Below, piece by piece: positions 1 to 6,767 of a DNA stretch of 28,904 nucleotides. Made by a program: the position numbers and the translations under genes. The notes below the pieces were generated by a model. It was not told where the DNA came from, searched no databases, and saw only the letters and a list, made by a program, of their open reading frames with translations. The DNA is taken from contig DCHH01000085.1 in assembly GCA_002315625.1 (NCBI GenBank), positions 1 through 28,904 on the forward strand, read 5' to 3'. Source of the DNA: Bacteroidales bacterium UBA1757 (GTDB lineage Bacteria; Bacteroidota; Bacteroidia; Bacteroidales; UBA1402). Position 1 is the first letter of the stretch. Each line of letters begins with the position of its first letter.

Positions 1-27
1 TTAGTGTACTACTTTACTAAGACACCG

Positions 28-57
28 CAAAAGTAACAAGCAAATCCGAAACAACAA
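28..57 (-). promoter_or_regulatory. Leftward Bacteroidota-type promoter leaving the window
   Basis: Read on the minus strand there is a TTG (57-55), 19 nt, then TACTTTTG (35-28), a match to the Bacteroidota sigma-ABfr -33/-7 consensus. It lies just after the trmO stop codon and points out of the window to the left, so it should drive an unseen downstream gene. A short inverted repeat (TTAGT/ACTAA at 1-5 and 16-20) lies close to the expected transcription start and might be an operator, which is speculative. Confidence 0.6.
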
Positions 58-72
58 TAGACTTAGCAAAGT

Positions 73-777
73 TTAACATTTAACCGTCACGTCAACCACT
101 TCCAATTCGCTATTCCTGACACGAAAATGAATGTTGTATGTGTCAAAGGAGAGGCCATACACCTTATCCGCGTCATTGTGATAGGCAGGGCGTGGGTCTT
201 GAGAAAGCAAATGAAGGACTGCCGACTGTTTGTCGGAAGGTATCACGGCCAAAAGATTTTCCGGGAAATGTACCTTCAAGACAGGCTTTTCGACCGTATC
301 GACAAAACCGCTGATTGCCTCAGGATGACTGTCGGTAAAACGGATATAGGGTTTAATGTCATAAATAGGCGTTCCGTTCATAAGGTCAGCCCCAGAAACA
401 TGTATGACAGGACCCTGAGGAGTATCCAGTTCAATTCCCTCCACTTTCACACACGAAAGTCCGATATGGTTCGGACGGAAAGGTGACCTTGTGGCAAATA
501 CGCCCATTCGGACATTGCCGCCCAAGCGCGGAGGACGTACAGTCGGCTGCCAGCCTGCAACATTGTCTTTACCGTCCGAAGTTTCATGGCAGAGGGAAAA
601 ATCCCAGAGCAGCCAGATATGACTGAACTCCTCCAGTCCACGTAAAGCCTCGACATTACGATATGCCGGACAAAACACGACAGTACCCTTCAGTTCAGGC
701 ACCAGACCACTTTGTCGAGGCACCCCAAACTTCTCAGGCAAATCGTTATAAATATGAGCAATCGGTTCAATAATCAT
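73..777 (-). CDS. trmO: TrmO-family tRNA m6t6A37 methyltransferase
   Basis: This 234-aa protein is a TrmO (TsaA/YaeB) family member. The family uses SAM to N6-methylate t6A at position 37 of threonine tRNAs, giving m6t6A next to the anticodon. Family features are visible: the N-terminal PIAHIYNDLPEKFGVPRQSG segment, FSHIWLLWDF near residue 55, the signature RSPFRPNHIGLS near residue 100, and DIKPYIRFTD near residue 145. The length is close to the E. coli enzyme. The ATG start overlaps by four bases (ATGA) with the stop codon of an upstream 31-codon ORF, which suggests translational coupling. It is the last gene of a minus-strand operon that begins with a nitroreductase. No clear intrinsic terminator follows it. 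Family assignment is confident; the exact substrate tRNA is inferred from the family. Confidence 0.92.
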   Translation of the reverse strand: MIIEPIAHIYNDLPEKFGVPRQSGLVPELKGTVVFCPAYRNVEALRGLEEFSHIWLLWDFSLCHETSDGKDNVAGWQPTVRPPRLGGNVRMGVFATRSPFRPNHIGLSCVKVEGIELDTPQGPVIHVSGADLMNGTPIYDIKPYIRFTDSHPEAISGFVDTVEKPVLKVHFPENLLAVIPSDKQSAVLHLLSQDPRPAYHNDADKVYGLSFDTYNIHFRVRNSELEVVDVTVKC

Positions 778-869
778 AAAATCATAAAAGCAATCTGCGC
801 GTTAACGGTGAACGCGCAGACTGTAATCAGTGCCGCCTGAAGTATCAAGGCCGACAGGTATTTCTTCAT
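774..869 (-). CDS. Possible 31-aa signal-peptide-like small ORF upstream of trmO
   Basis: This short ORF begins 7 nt after the stop of the EF-hand membrane protein and ends in an ATGA overlap with the trmO start. The predicted peptide starts MKKYLSALIL, continues with a hydrophobic core, and reaches a VNAQ motif that looks like a Bacteroidota signal peptidase I site (cleavage before Gln). Only about seven residues remain after that site. It may be a real leader or secreted micropeptide used to couple trmO translation, or the remnant of a secreted protein whose body was deleted. A 10-bp perfect hairpin (794-820) lies inside the ORF. No homologue is recognised. Support is the tight spacing on both sides and the non-random signal-like composition. 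Confidence 0.45.
   Translation of the reverse strand: MKKYLSALILQAALITVCAFTVNAQIAFMIL
794..820 (-). terminator. Perfect 10-bp hairpin between EF-hand gene and trmO
   Basis: The arms tctgcgcgtt (794-803) and aacgcgcaga (811-820) pair perfectly around a 7-nt loop. On the minus strand the stem is followed by TTGCTTTTA, so it could be a weak intrinsic terminator or a partial attenuator that lowers trmO expression relative to the upstream genes. It lies within the 31-codon ORF, so translation of that ORF could prevent its folding. Confidence 0.45.
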
Positions 870-876
870 GAAAGTC

Positions 877-3066
877 TTATTTGTTGAAAGGAAGACCAAA
901 TCGGGCAAGGACATTTGTAAAATAGAGTGCCGCAAAGGCAATTGCCAACACGATAATAATCCAAATGATAACCTTCCAAGGGCTTGTACGCTTCTTTGAC
1001 ATCGACGGATCGACCAGTTTCATCATCGGGAAATCGGCCATTTCAGTAAGTTTCACACCAAAGGGCACATTGACCAGAGCGTCAGCGTTGACAGCCCATC
1101 CGTTGGCATTCAACAGCGGAGCCAGATTACGTTTGCGCAGTTTGAACCATGCCATCAGCATCGAAGGACCTGAAATGACAAGCATAATGGCGACAATGAC
1201 CAGTATCATTTTCCACCAGGAAAGAGCTGCAAAGCCCTTAAGCAGATCCAAAAGGAAGCCGCAGATAGTACCCAAAGCCATACCGATGACAGCAAACAGC
1301 CCTAGGAACTTGCTCATATCGAATGCCTGCTTTCCTGCGCCAGCCTTTGCTGCCTCCATTGACTCAGGAGTGGCAGTAGAGGCATCAGTAGCAGCCTTTG
1401 ATACGCTGCTTTGCAGATTTGCTGTCATCTTGCTGTCCTTGTCGGCAGCCAGTTTGTTTATCTGCTCAGAACAGAACTTTCCAAACTTGCGGTAAGGCGA
1501 AAGGAACGCTTCTTTCACACTTATCGGATTTTCAATGATTTTGGTAACACAGGCATCCCAGTCCAGACCATCACGGTCATAAAATACAGCGTTCATACCA
1601 ACTCGGAGGTTCTTCACCTCGCCGTTGGTCAGCACAGCAGCAATGGTCATAGGAGCAGCCTTTGTCTTATTGGTGCAATTGCAATAGATAATGTACATGC
1701 CGCTCAGTCCGGCAGAAGCATTGTGTGCCCCCATATCGCTTACCTTGATACAAAGGTCACAACTGCGCTGGTCGATATACAGGGTACCAGCTTGGAAAAT
1801 TGCCTTAATATCCTGATTGTAGAAATCGCTCAATGTCACGTAATTCTTCAGGAGGTGGTACAGGTCACGATAATAGTGCGTCAGCTTATTGACAGCGGCA
1901 ATGCCATTGGCCTGAGCTTCCAAAGCCTTGTCATCGGCTATCAGCTTAAGGATATCAGCCTTGCGGTTTTCGTCAAGGAGCGACTTAACCGTATCAAAGC
2001 CAAGCGGTTCGACCTCAGCGCCAGCCTTTGCTCCCTTCCATGCCTCATATGCGGCAAACTTTCCAGCCAAAGAGTTCCATTCCGATTCGGTGATGGATTC
2101 CTTTCCTGCGAACTCGACATCAAACACCAAAGACTTGATAGCATCAAAGGCAGCCTGCCAGGAAGGGTTGACACTCTCATTCAAAGGAAGGCTCTTATTA
2201 CCGCAAATACGTGCCAGGGGATATGTAGCAATCTCATCCTTGCAAGCAATCAGGTTATTTGCGCTGATTGCCTCAATACGGGCCACTTGCACATCAAGTG
2301 CCTTAGTCGATTCCTGGTCAAAGGCAACAAGACGGCAGCGCATAAAGTAATCATCCACCTTGTCTTTAATGGCTTTCCATGCCGCTAATGCAGCCTCGGT
2401 ATTATCGCCGAAAGGCAGCACATCCTTTGTACAAGCCTCTTTCCAGGCCACGTATGCCGTACATGCATCATAAAACAGATTCACTTTTGCCTCATCAACA
2501 CCTGCCAGCCCGCTACGGTCAGCGACGGAACCGACTGTCGCCATACAAGCAGTAATAACCTTCTTGAGAGCCTCGTCCTCGGTCGACAATTCAGTAATCA
2601 CACCGTCACCATTCGACCCGGTCTTGGCAAAAATAGCCGTTTCATTGGAAGTGTCAGCCACCGAAATTGTATCTTTCTCAAGGCCAAGGTTACTGAGAAT
2701 CTGCCGGGCAGAATCATAAAGCTGCTTCCCCTCGGCATTTTCCGTATTGAGTGCAGAGAGCGGCATTTCGCTTTCCTGTTTCAAAAGTACTGAGGGATCT
2801 TTCAGGACTGTCGTCATCCAACCAACAGCCTCCAGCACCTCATCGACACGGATTTTCCCGTCATTGTCCGTATCCATCATTCTAAGAGTAGTCTCATCAA
2901 ACTCAAGCCCCTGCACAGGGCAGCTGAGTACCGTCCACATCTTGCGGTCAAGCTCGGAAAGATGGGTTATATCCTCTCCGTTTTCAATGAGTACGCGGGT
3001 AGAGCCACCCACGTTACCGAAACGCCACTTGTAAGCGTCCTGATTCAATTGGTTGAATAGTTTCAT
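877..3066 (-). CDS. Large EF-hand-containing membrane protein of unknown function
   Basis: I do not recognise a named family for this 729-aa protein. Near residues 65-76 it has a textbook calcium-binding EF-hand loop, DTDNDGKIRVDE, with acidic residues at positions 1, 3, 5 and 12 and Gly at 6. A degenerate second loop (GSNGDGVITELS) follows around residue 150. The long middle region is mostly helical and Ala-rich, and contains a small cysteine cluster (CDLC, then CNC about 30 residues later, around residues 440-470). The C-terminus has three predicted membrane helices, near 587-606, 619-642 and 697-719. There is no N-terminal signal peptide, so the EF-hand region is probably cytoplasmic. It follows the DUF2520 gene by 11 nt and precedes the 31-codon ORF by 7 nt. 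A calcium-responsive membrane role is inference only. Confidence 0.85.
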   Translation of the reverse strand: MKLFNQLNQDAYKWRFGNVGGSTRVLIENGEDITHLSELDRKMWTVLSCPVQGLEFDETTLRMMDTDNDGKIRVDEVLEAVGWMTTVLKDPSVLLKQESEMPLSALNTENAEGKQLYDSARQILSNLGLEKDTISVADTSNETAIFAKTGSNGDGVITELSTEDEALKKVITACMATVGSVADRSGLAGVDEAKVNLFYDACTAYVAWKEACTKDVLPFGDNTEAALAAWKAIKDKVDDYFMRCRLVAFDQESTKALDVQVARIEAISANNLIACKDEIATYPLARICGNKSLPLNESVNPSWQAAFDAIKSLVFDVEFAGKESITESEWNSLAGKFAAYEAWKGAKAGAEVEPLGFDTVKSLLDENRKADILKLIADDKALEAQANGIAAVNKLTHYYRDLYHLLKNYVTLSDFYNQDIKAIFQAGTLYIDQRSCDLCIKVSDMGAHNASAGLSGMYIIYCNCTNKTKAAPMTIAAVLTNGEVKNLRVGMNAVFYDRDGLDWDACVTKIIENPISVKEAFLSPYRKFGKFCSEQINKLAADKDSKMTANLQSSVSKAATDASTATPESMEAAKAGAGKQAFDMSKFLGLFAVIGMALGTICGFLLDLLKGFAALSWWKMILVIVAIMLVISGPSMLMAWFKLRKRNLAPLLNANGWAVNADALVNVPFGVKLTEMADFPMMKLVDPSMSKKRTSPWKVIIWIIIVLAIAFAALYFTNVLARFGLPFNK

Positions 3067-3077
3067 TGTTCTATTAT

Positions 3078-3875
3078 TTATTGGTTATCATATCTGTTGT
3101 GAATGGCATGGGTCAGCTGGCGGTATAGCTCGGCTGTGTCGGCAAGCCCATATTCTTCCAGCAGCCGGATATGCCGGTCTATTATGTTGGCATCCATTCT
3201 CTTGGCAGGGCCGGTCTGAGCATCCAGGGGAGAAAGGTCATGCACCTTGCGGGCCGTTTCATCAATGATGGGGAGCAGCAGGCCGAAAGGAATATTCTCC
3301 TTTGCAAGCAACTCTGAAGCGGTTGCATAAAGGCTATTCGTGAAATTGTTCGCAAACACCGCAGCAAGATGCAGCACTCCACGCTGAGCAGTATTCATAT
3401 CGCACACCTTGTGGCTGAGAAGTTCTGCAAACTGACGCAACAGCGGAAGGTCCTGGGCAAAAGAGGTCTCGATACAAATCGGTATTTCGTCAAACGGTAC
3501 TGGTCTTTCCTTTGTGAAAGTCTGAAGGGGATATAACACTCCGTAGCGGTCAGTGAAAGCCTCAAAAATAGTCATCGGAAGGCTGCCTGAAGTATGGACC
3601 CAAAGCCCATGGCCAAAGTCCGGTATCTGCTGCAAGACATCAAACAAGGCATCATCCTTAAGCGAACAGATATAGATGTCGGCATCCGAAATAATAGTAT
3701 TCAAATTGTCCGTGATAAAAATATCCCGTCCAACCTTCTCCTTCAAAACCTGCGCAGAGGAAATTGTACGACTATAAATTTGCAATATGGGCAGACTGCC
3801 GGCTTGCATGGCCAGTGCCAGATTGGTAGCCAGATTCCCGGCACCGAGCAATACGACCTTTGGTAACCTGTCCAT
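3078..3875 (-). CDS. DUF2520-type Rossmann-fold NAD(P)-binding protein
   Basis: This 265-aa protein starts at the Met in MDRLPKVVLLGAGNLATNLA, a beta-strand followed by a glycine-rich dinucleotide-binding loop (GAGNLATN). The arrangement matches the predicted oxidoreductases annotated as DUF2520, related to F420-dependent NADP reductase and pyrroline-5-carboxylate reductase folds. HTSGSLPM near residue 95 and a helical C-terminal half with FANNFTNSLYATASELL fit the family. A longer frame reaches 3968, but its extra 31 residues are Arg/Ser-rich and overlap the upstream nitroreductase, whereas the chosen start sits 7 nt after the nitroreductase stop. The substrate is unknown. Confidence 0.85.
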   Translation of the reverse strand: MDRLPKVVLLGAGNLATNLALAMQAGSLPILQIYSRTISSAQVLKEKVGRDIFITDNLNTIISDADIYICSLKDDALFDVLQQIPDFGHGLWVHTSGSLPMTIFEAFTDRYGVLYPLQTFTKERPVPFDEIPICIETSFAQDLPLLRQFAELLSHKVCDMNTAQRGVLHLAAVFANNFTNSLYATASELLAKENIPFGLLLPIIDETARKVHDLSPLDAQTGPAKRMDANIIDRHIRLLEEYGLADTAELYRQLTHAIHNRYDNQ

Positions 3876-3882
3876 AAGAAAC

Positions 3883-4410
3883 TCAGAATTGATTGATGTG
3901 CAACTTGTCCCACTGTAACTTTTCATCGTCGAACGGGCGCTTCTCCTCAACCTTTTCGCCAATCGCAATCATGCAGACGATGCCGAATTTTTCAGGGATT
4001 CCAAGCATACGCCGCACATAGCTTTCAGTAGCCTCACCGTCTGCAGTGAAACGGTTCCGCAAATGAATCCAGCAGCTTCCGAGTCCCATCTCCTCAGCCT
4101 GCAACTGCAAGTACGAGGCAGCAATGGATGCGTCTTCAATCCACGTATCAGTTTTTTCTGTATCGGCCGTCACCACCACCACAAGGGCAGCCTGCGCAGC
4201 GAAAGCACTGTTGGCGGCACGGCTCAATCCCAGCGCGTTCTTCTTTTCCTCATCTGAGACGAGCACAAACTCCCACGGGGTGCAACGCTTCGACGACGGA
4301 GCCATAAGAGGTGCCTGCATGAGTTGTCTCACCTGCTCTTCGGTCAGAGGTTCAGATGAATATTTACGGTGGCTTCTACGCCGGTGCATCAATTCGCTTA
4401 AACTTTCCAT
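3883..4410 (-). CDS. Nitroreductase-family FMN protein
   Basis: This 175-aa protein belongs to the nitroreductase superfamily, whose members are FMN-dependent NAD(P)H oxidoreductases that usually act as homodimers. RRRSHRKYSSEPLTEEQ at the N-terminus is the typical FMN phosphate-binding segment, APLMAPSSKRCTPWEF follows, and the conserved helix DASIAASYLQLQAEEMGLG with the following SCWI is near residues 93-113. The length is typical of the small bacterial subgroup. It is the first gene of the operon running to trmO, and a good promoter lies just upstream (4427-4457). The physiological substrate cannot be read from the sequence. Confidence 0.9.
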   Translation of the reverse strand: MESLSELMHRRRSHRKYSSEPLTEEQVRQLMQAPLMAPSSKRCTPWEFVLVSDEEKKNALGLSRAANSAFAAQAALVVVVTADTEKTDTWIEDASIAASYLQLQAEEMGLGSCWIHLRNRFTADGEATESYVRRMLGIPEKFGIVCMIAIGEKVEEKRPFDDEKLQWDKLHINQF

Positions 4411-4426
4411 ATCTCACAATTTTTCG

Positions 4427-4457
4427 CGAATATATGGATAATTTGCGCCAATCCAAA
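4427..4457 (-). promoter_or_regulatory. Promoter of the nitroreductase-to-trmO operon
   Basis: On the minus strand TTTG (4457-4454) is followed by 19 nt and TATATTCG (4434-4427), one mismatch from the TAnnTTTG consensus. The expected start of transcription is about 10-15 nt before the nitroreductase ATG. It lies between the HIT-gene terminator and the operon, so the operon should be transcribed independently of greA. Confidence 0.7.
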
Positions 4458-4470
4458 CAGCGGCGGGCAT

Positions 4471-4510
4471 AAAAAAAGAGTTCCTCTCCCACAAGCCGGG
4501 AAGAGGAACT
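4471..4510 (-). terminator. Intrinsic terminator after the HIT gene
   Basis: On the minus strand the arms AGTTCCTCT and AGAGGAACT (4510-4502 and 4487-4479) form a 9-bp stem, extended inside by CCC/GGG pairing with one bulged base. It is followed by C and seven Ts (4477-4471). This is a classical rho-independent terminator ending the greA-HIT unit. Confidence 0.88.
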
Positions 4511-4538
4511 GCAAAAGTTCTGTCAAGTCCAGAAAAAA

Positions 4539-4931
4539 TCACATCGCCTGACGGATTTTCTCCGCTATAGCCTGCATCTGCTCCGGAGTGAACTTCTTCT
4601 TAGGATTAGAGAAAAGCATGTCTTTTTCCGAGTTGATAGGAATCAGGTGGATATGAGCATGGGGTACTTCAAGGCCCAGCACTGCCACACCGACACGGGC
4701 ACAAGGAATCACTTTCTTCTGCGCCACCGCTATCTTGCGGGCAAAGCGCATGATATCCGCCAGGGTCGCTTCATCGTAATCAAAGAGATAATCCTTCTCC
4801 TCTTTTGGGATCACCAGCGTATGGCCTTCCATCAAGGGATTGATATCTAAAAAGGCGAAGAAACGGTCGTCTTCGGCTATCTTGTAGCAAGGAATCTCCC
4901 CTGCGATTATCCGGCTGAAAATGCTTGCCAT
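4539..4931 (-). CDS. HIT-family nucleotide-binding protein
   Basis: This 130-aa protein is a histidine-triad (HIT) protein of the Hint branch, which hydrolyses or transfers nucleoside phosphoramidates or dinucleotides. The catalytic triad motif HAHIHLIP is at about residues 91-98, and MEGHTLVIPKEE near residue 35 is the conserved strand before the nucleotide pocket. The N-terminal SIFSRIIAGEIPCYKIAEDD is standard for the family. A CxxC zinc site seen in some Hint proteins is absent. It follows greA by 11 nt and ends before a strong terminator, so it is co-transcribed with greA. The natural substrate is unknown. Confidence 0.93.
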   Translation of the reverse strand: MASIFSRIIAGEIPCYKIAEDDRFFAFLDINPLMEGHTLVIPKEEKDYLFDYDEATLADIMRFARKIAVAQKKVIPCARVGVAVLGLEVPHAHIHLIPINSEKDMLFSNPKKKFTPEQMQAIAEKIRQAM

Positions 4932-4942
4932 AATCCTGAATA

Positions 4943-5413
4943 CTATATTGTTATTTCTTCGATTTTAAGACTCATAACGCCAGCCGGAACCACGACGTCG
5001 GCCACTTCACCGACTTTCTTTCCAAGCAGCCCCTTGGCAATGGGCGAGCTGACGGAAATCTTCTTTTCACGGAGGTTGGCCTCATTGTCGGGGACGATGG
5101 TATAGGTCATCGACTGTTTTGTCTTAACATTGAGCAGCTTGACGGTAGTAAGAATCTGCACAGAAGAGGTGTCTATCTTGTTTGTATCGAGAATACGGGC
5201 GTTCAGCAACATCTCCTTGAGATTGGCAAGACGCATTTCCATCATGCCCTGTGCCTCCTTGGCAGCATCGTATTCTGCATTTTCCGAAAGATCACCTTTC
5301 TCGCGGGCCTCAGAAATCTGTTGGGCGATTTCGGGTCGCTTGACAGTTTCAAGATATTCGATTTCTTCCTGAAGTTTCTTGAAACCGGCTTCGGTCATGT
5401 AATTGAATGCCAT
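4943..5413 (-). CDS. greA: Transcription elongation factor GreA
   Basis: This 156-aa protein is GreA, which binds the RNA polymerase secondary channel and stimulates cleavage of backtracked transcripts. The N-terminal coiled coil carries the signature GDLSENAEYDAAKEAQGMME, including the acidic residues at the coiled-coil tip, and the C-terminal FKBP-like domain contains SPIAKGLLGKKVGEV. The start is placed at the Met of MAFNYMTEAGFKKL; a longer frame to 5455 would run into the leader hairpin and adds a non-conserved hydrophobic stretch. A strong promoter lies at 5487-5518, leaving a leader of about 70 nt that contains a terminator-like hairpin. It is the first gene of a unit with the HIT gene. 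Confidence 0.96.
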   Translation of the reverse strand: MAFNYMTEAGFKKLQEEIEYLETVKRPEIAQQISEAREKGDLSENAEYDAAKEAQGMMEMRLANLKEMLLNARILDTNKIDTSSVQILTTVKLLNVKTKQSMTYTIVPDNEANLREKKISVSSPIAKGLLGKKVGEVADVVVPAGVMSLKIEEITI

Positions 5414-5436
5414 AACTTTTAAATTAATGAGTAAAC

Positions 5437-5469
5437 AAAAAAGAATCCCGACCACGTGCGAGTGGTCGG
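5437..5469 (-). terminator. Terminator-like hairpin in the greA leader
   Basis: On the minus strand CCGACCAC (5469-5462) pairs with GTGGTCGG (5455-5448) around a 6-nt loop, and the stem is followed by GATTC and six Ts (5442-5437). It has the form of an intrinsic terminator but sits between the greA promoter and its start codon. It may act as an attenuator producing a short leader RNA, or end transcripts from the upstream lipoprotein gene, or both. Confidence 0.72.
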
Positions 5470-5486
5470 AACTCCTTGAGACGGGG

Positions 5487-5518
5487 CAAATGTAGGCCTT
5501 ATTTTTTACTAAACCAAA
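5487..5518 (-). promoter_or_regulatory. greA promoter
   Basis: On the minus strand TTTG (5518-5515), a 20-nt spacer and TACATTTG (5494-5487) match the Bacteroidota consensus without mismatch. Transcription should start near 5480, upstream of the leader hairpin. Confidence 0.78.
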
Positions 5519-5533
5519 TCTGCCTTTGAAAAT

Positions 5534-6715
5534 TTATTTCAACTTGATATTTTTTCCTTGCAGCAAATCACTGACAGCCACCTCGATATCATCAATTTGC
5601 ATATCCCTGGCAACAATATATCCTCCACGATCGATAAGGAAGTAGGTCGGCAGTGAACTAACATTGTACATATTCAGGTAGGCCGATGACAGGATATTGG
5701 CATCACGCACACAAGTCCACGGCAGATTCAGGGCAGCAGTCTTCCAGAAATGTTCGTCGGTATCGTAGGAAACCTGATAGATTTCGAAGCCGTAAGCGGC
5801 GTATGCATTGTAAAGTTCGCGCAGCAGGAGCACCCTTTCGGCAGAGTTCTCGCTCTGAAAAGCGGTGAAGTCAAGCATCACAACCTTGCCCTCAAGCGAT
5901 GACAAGGAGACATTCTCACCGAATACATTCGGCAGGCTAATGTCAAAGCTGTGCATTTTATCAACCTCACGGACAGTGACATCGTCGGGTAATGCGACAT
6001 CGTTACCTTTCCTCAAAGACTGGATACCACCCAGTGTATAAGTAACCAGACTCTTCCCACGAAGTGATTCGGGATAGAATGTCTGCCATGCAGTTGCAAC
6101 GGCTGAGAAAAGACGATTGTCCTCTTTATTATAAGGTGTAAAGACCGACATCTGCCCTACCTTCATGAAAAGGGCATAGTAGGCGGCCGGTGATTTCGGG
6201 TCCTCGAAAACTATAGGTCTGACACTCTCCTTGAAAGCATCCACAACTTTCATCAAGGAATCAACTGCCTGATTGATAGCTTCCTGGTCAGTTACGCCTT
6301 TATATTGCTCGCTTATCGAACGGTACATTTCATTGACAGGACGCAGCTGCTGCGAGAGAAATTGCATCCGCTCCGAGGCATACGAACCCTCTACGGTGTA
6401 TGCAGTATTGAATGCGGCAGAATCGGTATGGATAGTCACTTTGGCAGGGGCATCTATTCCAAGAGCAATACTGCGCTTGCCCATTCTCAGGCGGTAGAAC
6501 TCCGGGGTCTCCGGTACGGAAGCCTTGAAACGGAAACGGCCATTAGAGCCCAAAACCACTGAATCAAGCAGCTGGACACCATTCAAGGCATTCATTTCGA
6601 AATAGAGGGTGTTGCCTTTGGCATTATCCACATTACCTTCGACAGTAAACTTGGATTGGCTGTTGCAAGCACTCAAAACAAGCAGCGGCAGCAGCAGATA
6701 GAAAAGTTTCTTCAT
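5534..6715 (-). CDS. Thioredoxin-fold lipoprotein without redox cysteines (DUF4369-like N-terminus)
   Basis: This 393-aa protein has a lipoprotein signal peptide (MKKLFYLLLPLLVLSAC), so it is probably membrane-anchored. The following region (FTVEGNVDNAKGNTLYFEM) resembles the DUF4369 domain that precedes thioredoxin folds in Bacteroidota. A linker leads to a C-terminal TlpA/AhpC-like fold: LEGKVVMLDFTAFQ near residue 280 and the cis-proline loop SSLPTYFLIDRGG. Where TlpA proteins have WCxxC, this one has FQSENS, with serine in place of both cysteines. It probably cannot act as a disulfide reductase. A longer frame begins at a GTG (6724), but the ATG at 6715 fits the signal peptide and the predicted transcription start better. 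The methyltransferase gene lies 48 nt upstream on the same strand. Confidence 0.88.
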   Translation of the reverse strand: MKKLFYLLLPLLVLSACNSQSKFTVEGNVDNAKGNTLYFEMNALNGVQLLDSVVLGSNGRFRFKASVPETPEFYRLRMGKRSIALGIDAPAKVTIHTDSAAFNTAYTVEGSYASERMQFLSQQLRPVNEMYRSISEQYKGVTDQEAINQAVDSLMKVVDAFKESVRPIVFEDPKSPAAYYALFMKVGQMSVFTPYNKEDNRLFSAVATAWQTFYPESLRGKSLVTYTLGGIQSLRKGNDVALPDDVTVREVDKMHSFDISLPNVFGENVSLSSLEGKVVMLDFTAFQSENSAERVLLLRELYNAYAAYGFEIYQVSYDTDEHFWKTAALNLPWTCVRDANILSSAYLNMYNVSSLPTYFLIDRGGYIVARDMQIDDIEVAVSDLLQGKNIKLK

Positions 6716-6735
6716 AGCGTTCACAAAAATTCGTG

Positions 6736-6767
6736 CAAAAGTAGAAAAAAACGCGCATATATTTCAA
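6736..6767 (-). promoter_or_regulatory. Promoter of the thioredoxin-fold lipoprotein
   Basis: On the minus strand TACTTTTG is at 6743-6736, with TTG about 21 nt upstream (6767-6765), inside the end of the methyltransferase gene. The predicted start is a few bases before the coding region, giving a short leader. Confidence 0.6.
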
